Source: JAJVID01 sp963743425 (GTDB lineage Bacteria > Acidobacteriota > Blastocatellia > RBC074). From it: a stretch of DNA of 64,000 nucleotides. The position numbers were made by a program, and so were the translations under genes. Below are positions 1 to 9,159 of the stretch, piece after piece (positions within the stretch are counted from its first letter, which is position 1; the number at the start of each line of letters is the position of its first letter). The stretch is taken from positions 70,048 to 134,047 of the forward strand of contig CAVUPU010000008.1 in the NCBI GenBank assembly GCA_963743425.1, in the 5' to 3' direction. The notes beneath the pieces are model-generated. The model saw only the letters and a program-made list of their open reading frames with translations. It ran no database searches and was not told the origin of the DNA.

Positions 1-180
1 ATTCACTTTCAACTACGCAAGTCTTGTGCCTTCGCAGGGCGCTAGAAATCAAGTCTATCAATCTACAACCTTTGTTGCGATCGGCGCTGAATACTGAAGG
101 TTATGACCGCTTGGAGCATTGTACTGAAATAGTATCCGCCACTGACGATGTGGCATATGTCCGCAAATTATACAAACCTA

Positions 181-212
181 TCTGGCGCCGGTCTTGTCTG
201 GCGCCGGTCTTG
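181..212. repeat. 16-bp perfect tandem duplication
   Basis: TCTGGCGCCGGTCTTG occurs twice head to tail. The rest of positions 1-285 shows no convincing gene; a 64-codon frame at 24-218 has no recognisable domain and no clear ribosome binding site. Confidence 0.8.
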
Positions 213-285
213 CTCTAATTGTCGGCGGCTTCGCACATGTTTATTTGAAAACAGGCATTAACAAACTCGGAAAGGAGGAGCCGAT

Positions 286-1440
286 ATGTCCACGATGGAA
301 CTGAGAACGATGAGGGCCACGGCTGGCCTTAGCGATTCGATGGCTGAGGCGACGGGAAGCGGTTGGGTCTGGCTCAACGCCAGACAGCGGTGCGATGAGG
401 CGAGCGAGTTCGAGCGTGAATTGTTCAAACGGATTGTCGCTCAAGACGAGGCGGTGCTGGCGCTCTCGCAGATTTACCAGGTCTATCTTGCAAAGATGAC
501 TTCGCCGAACAAACCGCTGGGCGCTTTGCTCTTCCTTGGCCCGACCGGCTCGGGCAAAACGCGTTCGGTCGAGGCCGCCGCCGAAATTCTGTTTGGCGAT
601 CCTTATGCGATGGTCAAGGTTGATTGCGTCGAGTTTCAGCACTCGCACGAAATATCCAAACTGGTCGGCTCGCCTCCGGGCTATCTCGGACACCGCGAGA
701 CCAGGCCGGTACTCACGCAGGAGATGCTGGATCGCTACCACACGCCGCGTAACAGGCTGACCTTCGTGCTCTTCGACGAGATCGAAAAAGCGTCCGACGC
801 TTTGTGGCAGCTCCTGCTTGGAGTCCTGGATAAAGCGCGCATCACGCTGGGCGACAACCGGACCGTAGATTTTTCCAACTGCGTAATCGTCATGACTTCG
901 AATCTGGGCGCGCGCGAAATGGCCGAAATCACAGAAGGCAAGCTCGGATTCACGCGCCGATTTGAATCCGGGCCGGAACTCGACGCGAGGATCGAAAAGA
1001 TCGGCGTCGAAGCGGCGCGCCGCAAATTCTCGCCGGAATTCATCAACCGTCTCGACAAGATCGTGGTCTTCCATTCGCTCACCCAGGAATCGCTGCGCCG
1101 GATCCTGGACATCGAATTCCAGATCGTACAGCGCCGCGTGTTGTTATCGGGCAGCGGAAATTTCGTGCTCAGTTGCGCCGAACGGACGAAGGATTTCCTC
1201 CTCGCCGAAGGATTCGACCGCCGCTACGGCACACGTCCGCTCAAGCGCGCCATCGAACGCCATCTGGTGATTCCACTGTCGAACCTGATCGCCACCAGGC
1301 AGATCGAGATCGGCGACGTCGTTTGCGTCGATGTGGATGAGACGGGCCAGGAACTGTGCTTCAAGAAGAAACCCTCTTCTTCGGTTATGGACTGGACTCA
1401 ATCGAGGTTCGGCGCCTTTATGCGACCATTAGCCGCCTAA
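286..1440 (+). CDS. Stand-alone ClpB/ClpA-type AAA+ ATPase (single D2-like module)
   Basis: A 384-residue AAA+ ATPase related to the second ATPase domain of ClpA/ClpB. Walker A GPTGSGKT lies near residue 85, Walker B VLFDEIEKA near 163, a sensor-1-like MTSN follows near 206, and a C-terminal small domain carries the family pattern FINRLDKIV and the sensor-2-like YGTRPLKRAI. An N-domain, D1 domain and middle domain are absent, so the protein is less than half the length of a true ClpB. The start at 286 follows a strong AAAGGAGGAG site at 271-280. ATP-driven protein remodelling is a family inference. No adaptor or protease subunit is adjacent, and the client is unknown. Confidence 0.85.
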   Translation: MSTMELRTMRATAGLSDSMAEATGSGWVWLNARQRCDEASEFERELFKRIVAQDEAVLALSQIYQVYLAKMTSPNKPLGALLFLGPTGSGKTRSVEAAAEILFGDPYAMVKVDCVEFQHSHEISKLVGSPPGYLGHRETRPVLTQEMLDRYHTPRNRLTFVLFDEIEKASDALWQLLLGVLDKARITLGDNRTVDFSNCVIVMTSNLGAREMAEITEGKLGFTRRFESGPELDARIEKIGVEAARRKFSPEFINRLDKIVVFHSLTQESLRRILDIEFQIVQRRVLLSGSGNFVLSCAERTKDFLLAEGFDRRYGTRPLKRAIERHLVIPLSNLIATRQIEIGDVVCVDVDETGQELCFKKKPSSSVMDWTQSRFGAFMRPLAA

Positions 1441-1491
1441 ATCGGTTTGCAATTGCGTGTACGAACAAACCGCCGCGATTGGCCAGTGATC

Positions 1492-1518
1492 GTGGGACAA
1501 TTTGACAAATTGTCCCAC
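1492..1518. terminator. 12-bp perfect hairpin between convergent genes
   Basis: GTGGGACAATTT and its exact complement are separated by a 3-nt loop (GAC). It lies between the end of the Clp-like gene and the end of the convergent ureohydrolase gene, so it could terminate both. There is no clear U-tract, so this is a structural call. Confidence 0.55.
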
Positions 1519-1525
1519 ATCCGAT

Positions 1526-2344
1526 TTAGAGCATTTTAGCCGCGATCTCTTTCAGCAACTTCGCGCAGACCATCGCGGTCACTCCCGTCGAATCCATACG
1601 CGGGTTGAATTCGACGATGTCCGCGCCGGCGACATCAGCCTTGAGCCGTTGAATTACATTCAACGCCTGGCGAGTTGACAGCCCTCCCGGCTCGCGATGC
1701 GAAACGCCCGGAGCGAACGCCGGGTCGAGTCCGTCAATGTCGAACGAGATGTAGACCGGCGTGTCGAATTCGATGACCAGGTCGTCGCGGAAATCTTTCA
1801 TCTCGACGGCCTCGACGCCGAATCGTTCGATCTGTTCGCGCTGATGGCCCGTCGCCGTGCGGATGCCGACCTGGACGAGCCGTTCGACCAACCCTTCTTC
1901 CATAATCCGCGCGAACGGGCAGGCGTGTGAGTACCGATTGCCCTGAAACTCGTCGTAGATGTCCGGGTGCGCGTCGAAATGCAGGATGCTCAGGCGCAGG
2001 TATTTCTTCGCCAAGGCTTTGACGACAGGATATGTGATCGCGTGATCTCCGCCGAGCGCGATGGGACGGTAATCCTGATTGAGCAGCGCAACGATTGATT
2101 CTGCGATTCGGCTGATCATCGCGGCGCCTGAAACCGGCTCGACATCTCCGGCGTCGAAGATCGGCGTCGCGCCGAAATCAATCCCGCTTTCGCTCCAGAG
2201 GTTCGCCGATTCGCAGGCGAACGCGGCGCGGATGAGCGGCGGAGCCTCGGCCGGGCCGCGCATAAACGAGGAGTTTTCGTCCCACGGAATGCCGATTAGA
2301 GCCAGGTTCATTTGGGAAGGATACGGCATTGGAAGATTCCGCAA
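1526..2344 (-). CDS. speB: Ureohydrolase (agmatinase/arginase family)
   Basis: A 272-residue member of the binuclear-manganese ureohydrolases. The metal ligand motifs are all visible: GGDHAIT near residue 98, HFDAHPD near 120, SFDIDGLDP near 196, and a downstream VEFNP. The family hydrolyses agmatine, arginine, guanidinobutyrate or formimidoylglutamate. The length and the N-terminal GIPWDENSSF pattern fit agmatinase-like members, which make putrescine from agmatine, but the substrate is not fixed by sequence alone. In-frame Met codons 6 and 12 are alternative starts. It lies 8 bp after the antiporter gene, so it is likely the last gene of the same operon. Confidence 0.8.
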   Translation of the reverse strand: MRNLPMPYPSQMNLALIGIPWDENSSFMRGPAEAPPLIRAAFACESANLWSESGIDFGATPIFDAGDVEPVSGAAMISRIAESIVALLNQDYRPIALGGDHAITYPVVKALAKKYLRLSILHFDAHPDIYDEFQGNRYSHACPFARIMEEGLVERLVQVGIRTATGHQREQIERFGVEAVEMKDFRDDLVIEFDTPVYISFDIDGLDPAFAPGVSHREPGGLSTRQALNVIQRLKADVAGADIVEFNPRMDSTGVTAMVCAKLLKEIAAKML

Positions 2345-2352
2345 TACCCGGC

Positions 2353-3597
2353 CTATGTTGGAGCCTCCACCCGCGCCAGCCGCTCAGGATAGATCCAGCT
2401 CAGCAGCGGCGAAGTCATAAACGTGGTCACAAGAGCCATCAGCACCATGATGGAGAATAACGCCGGCGAGAGAATGCCAAGATCGAGGCCGATGTTGAGA
2501 ATGACCAGTTCAACCAGCCCGCGAGTGTTCATCAGCGCGCCTACGGCCGCGGACTCGCGCCACGACATGCCATTGATTCGCGCCGCCACGAGCGAGCCGC
2601 CCAATTTACCGATGATTGCGAGCGCAATGATGAGGGCGCAATAGAACCACATCTCCGCGCTCACAATCAGTAGAAAGCTGGAGCGCAAGCCGGTGAATGC
2701 GAAATAGAGCGGGAGCAGGAGCGTCACTGTCAGATCTTCGAGCTTTTGCCAAAGCTCCGCTGATAATCCCTGATGCCTGGGCATGACTGTGCCGGCCAGA
2801 AAAGCTCCGAACAAGGCATGAACGCCGAGAGATTCAGTGACCCACCCGGAAGCCAGCAAAACCAACACGATCAAAGCCAGGCTGTCGTGCGTGAGACTGC
2901 CCCGCTCCTCGTAAATCGCCTCTAGTCTTTGCAGGGCTGGCTTCACAATCATCAACATCACCAGAACGAACGCGCCGAGACCGGCCAGCGTCATCCACAA
3001 CGGCAGCGACAGACCTGAAGAGCGGACGATTACAATGATGCCGGCAAGAATTATCCAGGCAGTGACATCGTTTACCGCAGCGCAGGTAATCGCCAGAGCC
3101 CCTACTTTGTCGCGAAGTAGATTTCGCTCCGTCAAGATGCGCGCCAGAACGGGAAACGCCGTGACGCTCATGGCGATGCTCATAAACAGCGTAAAGCTCG
3201 TGAAGTTGACGCTCGGATCAGACACTCTCGGATAGAGGTAAAACGCGAGCAGTGAGCCTAAGACAAAAGGCGCGATGATGCTGACCTGACTTGTAACAAC
3301 CGCCGCGCGCCCCATCTCCCGCAACTGTTTCAGGTCGAGCTCCAGGCCGACCAGAAACATGAATAGCAGGAGTCCGACCTGGCTCAGCGAATTCAAAGGC
3401 CCAAGACTCTCCAGCGGAAAAAGAGCAGCGGAGACGCCCGGAGCGGCCCAGCCCAGCAATGAAGGGCCGAGCAGGATGCCCGTGACCATTTCACCGATCA
3501 CACGAGGTTGATGAAACTTGCGAAATAACCAGCCCATCAATCGCGCGACGATGAGGATCGTTGCGATTTGGGGGATCAGCAGATTGAAACTTGACAT
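2353..3597 (-). CDS. CPA2-family monovalent cation:proton antiporter
   Basis: A 414-residue, highly hydrophobic protein with about 12 predicted membrane segments and the Na_H_Exchanger fold typical of the KefB/NapA branch. It carries the early GEMVTGILLGPSLLG motif and a central conserved acidic pair region (CAAVNDVTAW). It lacks the cytosolic TrkA-N/RCK domain seen in full-length Kef proteins. Exchange of Na+ or K+ for protons in the inner membrane is the family role; ion preference is unknown. It lies 21 bp after the flavoprotein gene on the same strand. Confidence 0.88.
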   Translation of the reverse strand: MSSFNLLIPQIATILIVARLMGWLFRKFHQPRVIGEMVTGILLGPSLLGWAAPGVSAALFPLESLGPLNSLSQVGLLLFMFLVGLELDLKQLREMGRAAVVTSQVSIIAPFVLGSLLAFYLYPRVSDPSVNFTSFTLFMSIAMSVTAFPVLARILTERNLLRDKVGALAITCAAVNDVTAWIILAGIIVIVRSSGLSLPLWMTLAGLGAFVLVMLMIVKPALQRLEAIYEERGSLTHDSLALIVLVLLASGWVTESLGVHALFGAFLAGTVMPRHQGLSAELWQKLEDLTVTLLLPLYFAFTGLRSSFLLIVSAEMWFYCALIIALAIIGKLGGSLVAARINGMSWRESAAVGALMNTRGLVELVILNIGLDLGILSPALFSIMVLMALVTTFMTSPLLSWIYPERLARVEAPT

Positions 3598-3618
3598 AAA
3601 TAGCGCCGTCTTGATTGA

Positions 3619-4989
3619 TCAAGCTCCTTTTGATTCCTGCGCGGCCGCGCGATCGTCATAATACTGGTATTTAGCGGAGAGCGTATCATGTGATTCCGCA
3701 GGCGCCGTCGCATTGCCATTGGTTTCGGCGCGGACGAGCTGTTCGTAAAGCGGCGGCGGGATTTCAGCGAAATCCGACATCGGCCCGTAGACCTCGTCCA
3801 CGCCCTCTCTGAAAACATCGCCGATCAGCAGATTGATGACGTGGAAGCGCTGTTCGGGGTATTTCCTGAGGAACTGCGAGAAGCTGAAGCCTTCGTTGTA
3901 GAAGGCATAGACGAGCTTCCGCATGGACTCGATGCCCTGATCCAGTTTGGATTGAAATTGTCCCAGCCGTTCGCCGGAAAAATCATCGTGCTTGAAAGCG
4001 TCGTGAATCGCGTCGGCGGCCTGCTCGGCCATCTTGAGCGCCAGCAGCACGCCCGAAGAATAGATCGGATCGAGGAAACCGTAAGCGTCTCCGATCAGAA
4101 TGAAGCCGTTGCCTGCGTTCTGTTTCGATCGGTAGGAGTAATCGAGGATCGAATAAATCTTATCCACGCGCTCGGCGCCTTCGACTCGGCGGCGGCACGG
4201 TTCGCATTTTTCGACCTCCTCGTAAAAGATCTTCGCCAGGTCCTGGCCGCGGCCTTTCACCAGGTATTCGGGATCGGCGACGATGCCGACGCTGGTGATG
4301 TCGTTTTCGAGCGGGATATACCAGAACCAGCCGTTGCTGCCGGGCTGTGTGCGCAAGACCAGAGTGGCGCCGCCGTTGAGATCGGGCTCGCGATGCGCGC
4401 CCTTGAAGTAGGAATAGAGCACCGCCTTCTTGAGCTTCGGATCGCGCATGCGCCAGCGGAATTTGTTCGAGAGCATGGCGGTCTGTCCCGTCGCGTCGAC
4501 GATCACCTTGGCGTTGAACCGCTGGAGCGAGCCCTCCGTCATCAGCGCCTCGACGCCGACAGCGCGGTCGCCGTCGAAGAGTACCTGCTTGACCTGGGTT
4601 TTTTGATAAACGGTCGCGCCCTGTTCGGCGGCGTGCTCGATTAGCAGTTGATCGAAGACGGCGCGGGTCACCTGCCAGGTGACGGCGCTCTCGTGATGGT
4701 TGGCCTCGAAGAAATAGAAAGGGCGCGACTCCTTGCCCTCCGGATTGGCGAACTGCACGCTGTATTTGCGGACGAAGGGACTCTGTTTGAGCTTCTCCAA
4801 CAGTCCCATGCGCTGAAACGTAAAGTAGGTGTCGGTCATCAGCGATTCGCCGATATGATGGCGTGGAAATTGTTCCTTTTCGAAGAGCACGACCTTGCGG
4901 CCTTCGCGCGCGAGGAGGCTGGCGACGGAACTGCCCGCAGGCCCGCCGCCCATTACGATCACGTCATAAGTGTTTGAGTTCATGTCCAT
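3619..4989 (-). CDS. FAD-dependent oxidoreductase, flavin-dependent halogenase-like
   Basis: A 456-residue flavoprotein. The N-terminus has the Rossmann dinucleotide motif GGGPAGS (about residues 14-20) and the RHHIGESL stretch found in halogenase and geranylgeranyl-reductase relatives. Residues near 220 read WFWYIP, which matches the WxWxIP signature of flavin-dependent halogenases (PF04820 group), and VIVDATGQ and LIGDAYGFLDP give the other FAD contacts. The family uses reduced FAD to chlorinate or brominate aromatic or carrier-bound substrates, but many members have unproven activity. Its neighbours, a radical SAM protein and a PaaK-like ligase, suggest work on a small organic substrate. 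Confidence 0.8.
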   Translation of the reverse strand: MDMNSNTYDVIVMGGGPAGSSVASLLAREGRKVVLFEKEQFPRHHIGESLMTDTYFTFQRMGLLEKLKQSPFVRKYSVQFANPEGKESRPFYFFEANHHESAVTWQVTRAVFDQLLIEHAAEQGATVYQKTQVKQVLFDGDRAVGVEALMTEGSLQRFNAKVIVDATGQTAMLSNKFRWRMRDPKLKKAVLYSYFKGAHREPDLNGGATLVLRTQPGSNGWFWYIPLENDITSVGIVADPEYLVKGRGQDLAKIFYEEVEKCEPCRRRVEGAERVDKIYSILDYSYRSKQNAGNGFILIGDAYGFLDPIYSSGVLLALKMAEQAADAIHDAFKHDDFSGERLGQFQSKLDQGIESMRKLVYAFYNEGFSFSQFLRKYPEQRFHVINLLIGDVFREGVDEVYGPMSDFAEIPPPLYEQLVRAETNGNATAPAESHDTLSAKYQYYDDRAAAQESKGA

Positions 4990-5000
4990 ATTGAATGTGA

Positions 5001-5079
5001 ATCAGTACCGCGAGCGGTAGCGAGCGGGCATCCATCGGTCATTGATGGATGCCCGCTCGCTACCGCTCGCGGTACTGAT
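5001..5079. repeat. REP-like palindrome, family A copy 1
   Basis: A perfect 36-bp inverted repeat with a 7-nt loop (5037-5043), containing the core AGTACCGCGAGCGGTAGCGA. It fills the gap between the radical SAM gene and the halogenase-like gene and could form a strong hairpin in the transcript. Related copies lie at 8409-8488, 13603-13692 and 59983-60050. Confidence 0.9.
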
Positions 5080-5084
5080 AAAGC

Positions 5085-6398
5085 TTAAGCGTATCGAACG
5101 GTTTTCAATTCAGGTTCAAAAAATTCCGAAAGGAAATGGTCAACTTGTAGCAGCCCGCGCCGCGTCAATTCAATCGTTCCGTTGTTGCGCCGCAGCATCT
5201 CTTCCCGGCTCAGCCGCTCGTAAGCCGATTGAAACTCCTGCCAAACGTCAACGTCGAACTTGCGGCGGAAATATGCGGCGTCGAGCGCGCCGGTCTTGAG
5301 CTGCAGAATCATCTCGCGGATCAGCCTCTGTTTTGGCGTCAACTGAAGCGCGCGCCAGAGCGGCAATTGGCCGCTGTCCAACGCCTGAACATACTCCTCG
5401 AATTTGCTCAGGTTCTGGAAATGGACGCCGTCGAAATGCGAGAACGATGAGACGCCGAGGCCGATCATATCGCCGCCGTGCCAGAGCGAGTCGGTGTAAA
5501 TGAACCGGCAGAGCTTCTTCGTAGTCGCCAGCGTGTAGGCGCTCGCGATTCGGTAGCCGCGCGCCTGGAACTGTTCGTAGGCGTAATCGAGCCAGCGCCG
5601 CTTCGTCGCCCAGTCGGCGATAGGCGAATCGAGCCCCTCCTCGATCATCTCGCGCGAAATGACCGTGTTGTAGGGAAGCTCCATCTGATAGATCGTCACC
5701 GAATCAGGTTCGAGTTCAAGCGCGCGGCTGACGGCGTCGCGCCAATGCTCGTCCGATTCGCCCATCATCCCGGCGATCAGGTCGATGTTGATCTGCGGGA
5801 AATCGACCTCGCGCGCCCACTCGTAGGCGCGGTAAATCTCAGCCGAAAGATGGGCGCGGCCGTTGGCGGCCAGAATATCGTCGTTGAAATGCTCGACGCC
5901 GAGGCTCAGTCGCGTGACGCCGATTTCTTTCAGGGTTTCGAGCTTCGATTTTCGAAGCGTGCCCGGCTCGCACTCGAACGTGACTTCTTCGGCGTTCTCC
6001 CAACTCACATGCCGGTTGAGTCCCTCCACGAGGTAGTGAAGTTGCCTTTCGCTTATGTAAGAAGGCGTGCCGCCGCCGAAATAGGCGAGCCGAAGCTGCC
6101 GCCCCTGCAATGCGGGCATGCGACTGTAGATTTCATTCTCTTTGATCAGCGCGTTGAGATAGACCTCGATCTCCGAAGCGTTCTTGTCGGTGTAGACTTT
6201 GAAATAACAAAATTTGCATCGCTTGCGGCAGAACGGGATATGGATATAAAGGCCGAGCGGCTGCTCGATGCGCGCGGGCCGGCTCAACGCATTGATCGCG
6301 TCCGGGATGTGTTCGGGTTTCCACTGCGAGAACGGCGGATAGTTGGAGACGAAATAATTGCCGACCTCGGTCTTGGTGTTCGATGTGTCTGATGTCAT
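5085..6398 (-). CDS. Radical SAM protein, coproporphyrinogen III oxidase-like (HemN/HemW superfamily)
   Basis: A 437-residue radical SAM enzyme. The iron-sulfur motif CRKRCKFC (CxxxCxxC) lies near residue 56, directly after the HemN-type LYIHIPF, followed by the SAM-binding YFGGGTPS near 107, and a C-terminal HemN-like domain. HemN-superfamily members include porphyrinogen decarboxylases, the heme chaperone HemW, and enzymes that methylate or cyclopropanate natural products. The variable N-terminal extension (about 45 residues) and the gene context (PaaK-like ligase before it, halogenase-like flavoprotein after it) argue against a housekeeping HemN or HemW. The exact reaction cannot be assigned. 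Confidence 0.82.
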   Translation of the reverse strand: MTSDTSNTKTEVGNYFVSNYPPFSQWKPEHIPDAINALSRPARIEQPLGLYIHIPFCRKRCKFCYFKVYTDKNASEIEVYLNALIKENEIYSRMPALQGRQLRLAYFGGGTPSYISERQLHYLVEGLNRHVSWENAEEVTFECEPGTLRKSKLETLKEIGVTRLSLGVEHFNDDILAANGRAHLSAEIYRAYEWAREVDFPQINIDLIAGMMGESDEHWRDAVSRALELEPDSVTIYQMELPYNTVISREMIEEGLDSPIADWATKRRWLDYAYEQFQARGYRIASAYTLATTKKLCRFIYTDSLWHGGDMIGLGVSSFSHFDGVHFQNLSKFEEYVQALDSGQLPLWRALQLTPKQRLIREMILQLKTGALDAAYFRRKFDVDVWQEFQSAYERLSREEMLRRNNGTIELTRRGLLQVDHFLSEFFEPELKTVRYA

Positions 6399-6544
6399 AA
6401 GTTCTTTCAGCGAACCAAACCATTACCATAATCTCGAATATTCATAACGGAAACTTCTGGATAACACTGACGCAACCGCATCAAATCCAGCGACTACGAA
6501 GATCGTAATTAGAATCTTACGACTGAATGCCATTATGTTGTTCA

Positions 6545-7837
6545 TTAGGCGACTCGCTTGTAGCGGCGCGCTTTGAATTCGTAGCGCGGCAGGCTGCCCG
6601 CCGACGCCTGCGCGACGCTGACGCGGATGTTCAATTGCGCGCGGAAGGCGGCGAGAATGGCCTGCTCCACTTCGGCGAAGGGGCGTCGCCCGTCGGTTTC
6701 GATCTTCAGGAGCAGGTCATCCATCTCCGACACCCACCGGATCTCCACTTCATATTCGACGATGGAGGGCACGGCGCGGATCAGGTCGTCAATCGCGCTC
6801 GGATAGACGTTGACGCCGCGCACGCTCATCATATCATCGGCGCGTCCCAACACTCCGCCTTTGATGCGGGCCAGGGTTCGCCCGCACTCGCAAGGTTCGG
6901 TGGTCAGTTCCACCAGATCGCCGGTGCGATAACGCAGCACTGGCATGCCGGGACGGCCGAGCGTAGTGATGACCAGCTCGCCGCGCGTCCCTTCTTCGAC
7001 CGCTTTGCATGTCTTCGGATCGATGACCTCGAAGATGAATTCACGTTCGTTGAGATGGATTGCGCCGTCCTCGGCCTGGCAATCGAAAGCCCAGGCGCCG
7101 ACTTCGGTCGCGCCTGCGTGGTCGAAGCATCTCGCGCCCCAGGCCTCTTCGATCCGGCGCTTGACGTTGGGCACGCTCGCTCCCGGCTCGCCTGCGTGAA
7201 TCGTGACGCGAATGTCGGAGGAGCGCAGGTCGAGTCCGAGGCGCGCGGCGACCTCGGCCAGGTGCAGCGCGTAGGTCGGCGTGCAGACCAGGACCGTGCA
7301 GCGGTTATCGAGGATCGCGCGCAGCCGTTGCTCGGAACTCATCCCGCCGCCCGAAAGAGCCAGCGCGCCCACATACCGCGCGCCGTCTATGCCCGTCCAG
7401 TGGCTGACATACGGCCCGAAGGAGAATGCGCAGAAGACCAGATCGTTCTCCGTCACGCCCGCCCCCCGATAGACCTCGGCCCAGCACTGCAAAAACGTCT
7501 CCCAGTCCTCGGCGGTATCGAGCCATCGGAGCGGGCGTCCCGTCGTCCCCGATGTCTGGTGCAGATAACGGTAGCGCGAAAGCGGGTAAGTGAGCAGTCT
7601 GCCGTAAGGCGGATGTCCGAGTTGTTCAGCCGCCAACTCGCTCTTGGTCGTGAAGGGCAGCGCGTTTAAATCCGCCGCCCCGCGGGCCTCGGCTATTTTC
7701 ATCCCAGCAAAGCCGAATTTCTCCTGGTAAAACCGATTCGTCGAAAGTTCCGACAGCAGCCGGCGGAGCCGCTCATCCTGCCGCACGCGTAGCTCCGCGC
7801 GACTTGAGGATTGCGGACCGCGATAGTCAAAATCCAT
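6545..7837 (-). CDS. Phenylacetate-CoA ligase family (PaaK-like) AMP-dependent ligase
   Basis: A 430-residue adenylate-forming enzyme of the PaaK type. The P-loop-like TSGTTGRP lies near residue 93, the adenosine-contact HAGATEVG near 242, and the hinge region RYRTGDLVEL near 300, with a C-terminal AMP-binding_C2-type domain. A CECG motif near 318 matches the Cys pair seen in this subgroup. The family activates aryl acids as CoA thioesters through acyl-AMP. No paa catabolic genes are adjacent, so the acid is unknown. It is the first gene of the minus-strand run that continues into the radical SAM gene after 146 bp. Confidence 0.85.
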   Translation of the reverse strand: MDFDYRGPQSSSRAELRVRQDERLRRLLSELSTNRFYQEKFGFAGMKIAEARGAADLNALPFTTKSELAAEQLGHPPYGRLLTYPLSRYRYLHQTSGTTGRPLRWLDTAEDWETFLQCWAEVYRGAGVTENDLVFCAFSFGPYVSHWTGIDGARYVGALALSGGGMSSEQRLRAILDNRCTVLVCTPTYALHLAEVAARLGLDLRSSDIRVTIHAGEPGASVPNVKRRIEEAWGARCFDHAGATEVGAWAFDCQAEDGAIHLNEREFIFEVIDPKTCKAVEEGTRGELVITTLGRPGMPVLRYRTGDLVELTTEPCECGRTLARIKGGVLGRADDMMSVRGVNVYPSAIDDLIRAVPSIVEYEVEIRWVSEMDDLLLKIETDGRRPFAEVEQAILAAFRAQLNIRVSVAQASAGSLPRYEFKARRYKRVA

Positions 7838-8565
7838 TCTAGTCCTTTACCTCCAGCCTCGTCATTGAGCGATCACGGTCGTCTTCGTCTTTGGAATTCC
7901 ATCAAGAGGGCTTTAAACAGCTAAACGATATATTGCTTTTTATCACACAATTTTGTAGTCTCTCGCCTGCCGGCGTCGGCGGTAAGTTGCCGCCGATAGC
8001 AAATCCATTCGGCTTCTATTCGGTAAACCGCAACCCACATGCGATTATTTGAACATGGCAAATCACAGTGTGGTTGGGTTTCAGCGCCTAAATTGCAGGC
8101 GTACCGAACGACTCGAATAGATTGCCACCTACGCCTGTCGAGATGCAGCCGTGTGCTGCCACACAAATGCCCGATTGGAACACCGGAATGCCTCATTACT
8201 TGATGAGAAGATCAGGACGGTGACCGTTCCGGGGCAGACTCTAGAACGCGAAGAGTGCCTGAGATCAAATCACGCGTCAATCAGAGAACAAAACTGCCGC
8301 TGACAAATCAACAAAATCGGCGGCGATAAAATATGGGAATAGTTTTCCATATTTTATGGAACGGTAAGAGGAAAGCATTAATGCTTTCAAGTGACGAACT
8401 GACCGCTTCGAACTAAACAGTACCGGGAGCGGTAGCGACCGGCTCCGCAAGCGACCGGTCGCTACCGCTCCCGGTACTGTTTAGTTCGCAATTTGTTCAA
8501 ACCACATATGATAGTACGTCGCGCTTCGACTCGCGGTTTCTGATACTACACGCGCCCACGATCAA
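7838..8565. other. Intergenic region without convincing gene
   Basis: About 730 bp upstream of both the minus-strand PaaK-like run and the plus-strand DUF3311 gene. A 91-codon minus frame (7921-8196) has no recognisable features. The region holds an AT-rich hairpin near 8326-8358 (stem ATAAAATATGG) and the family A palindrome at 8409-8488. It probably contains promoters for both flanking genes, but no clear -35/-10 pair stands out. Confidence 0.5.
8409..8488. repeat. REP-like palindrome, family A copy 2
   Basis: Two 34-bp complementary arms with the core AGTACCGGGAGCGGTAGCGA enclose a short unpaired centre. It lies about 80 bp before the DUF3311 gene. Confidence 0.88.
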
Positions 8566-8778
8566 ATGAAGCGATCTCTGCTCGTCATCACAATCATCGC
8601 GCTCTACCTGTTTCACCAGGACTTCTGGTTCTGGCGCGCGGCTGCGCCAATGGTCTTCGGCTTTCTGCCCATCGGTCTCTTCTATCACATCTGCTACACG
8701 CTTGTGATTTCGGCGCTGATGTGGGCGCTGGTCAAATACGCCTGGCCGTCACATCTGGAAGATGAAGACGGCCACTAG
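8566..8778 (+). CDS. DUF3311-family small membrane protein
   Basis: A 70-residue protein with two hydrophobic segments (about 5-40 and 45-62) and the DUF3311 pattern LFHQDFWFW followed by GFLPIGLFYH. DUF3311 genes normally sit directly before a sodium:solute symporter and are thought to be a small accessory subunit. Here the likely partner lies 3.1 kb away at 11932-13539, with a peptidase gene between them on the other strand. Function is an inference from that usual pairing. Confidence 0.8.
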   Translation: MKRSLLVITIIALYLFHQDFWFWRAAAPMVFGFLPIGLFYHICYTLVISALMWALVKYAWPSHLEDEDGH

Positions 8779-8841
8779 ACAGAAATATGTAAGACAGAAA
8801 TATAAGAGATTCCATTTTTCTGTCTTACATTTTTTTGTCTG
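8779..8841. repeat. GACAGAAA-type inverted repeat
   Basis: Two GACAGAAATAT units are followed by their complement (TTTTCTGTCTTACATTTTTT), giving a stem-loop just after the DUF3311 stop codon. It may terminate that gene. It belongs to the dispersed family also seen at 28546-28571, 29363-29586 and 34175-34256. Confidence 0.7.
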
Positions 8842-8863
8842 GTCAATCTTACACGAGTTTAGT

Positions 8864-8890
8864 CAAAAAACGGGGAGGCTAAGCCTCCCC
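8864..8890 (-). terminator. Rho-independent terminator for the M1 peptidase gene
   Basis: A 9-bp GC-rich stem (GGGGAGGCT with its complement, 1-nt loop) at 8872-8890 is followed on the minus strand by six T residues. A second hairpin (CGTCTAGC with complement) lies at 8901-8921. Both are downstream of the peptidase gene that ends at 9160; the stretch 8891-9159 holds no convincing gene. Confidence 0.65.
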
Positions 8891-9159
8891 ACGAGGCGCG
8901 CGTCTAGCGTTATGCTAGACGTACCATGAAAAACAAAAGCGCTTCGAGAGCGAGTATAAAAGAATTTCGTGACCACGTCGCGCAGGGCCTTGGGCTCGCG
9001 AGGGGAGGGCTTGATCAATATTGATTGATATCCTGGCAATCGGGCCACGCCCGGCCTCTCCAGTTGAACTGACGCTCAGTCCCTTCGGGCAACTACTTAT
9101 CACCGTAAGGGCCGCGGCGTCCTTCACCGCCGGAAAGCCGTTCTTACTGTGCGGCGCGC

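Noticed and set aside
24..218. 64-codon frame at the left edge
   Set aside because: No domain, no ribosome binding site, and a duplicated 16-bp block at its end.
5085..6398. Housekeeping hemN or hemW
   Set aside because: The long N-terminal extension and neighbouring ligase and halogenase-like genes do not fit heme synthesis.
7921..8196. 91-codon minus frame
   Set aside because: Composition is not protein-like and no start signal is seen.
7838..8565. tRNA or riboswitch in the long gap
   Set aside because: No T-arm or cloverleaf pattern and no recognised riboswitch core was found by eye.
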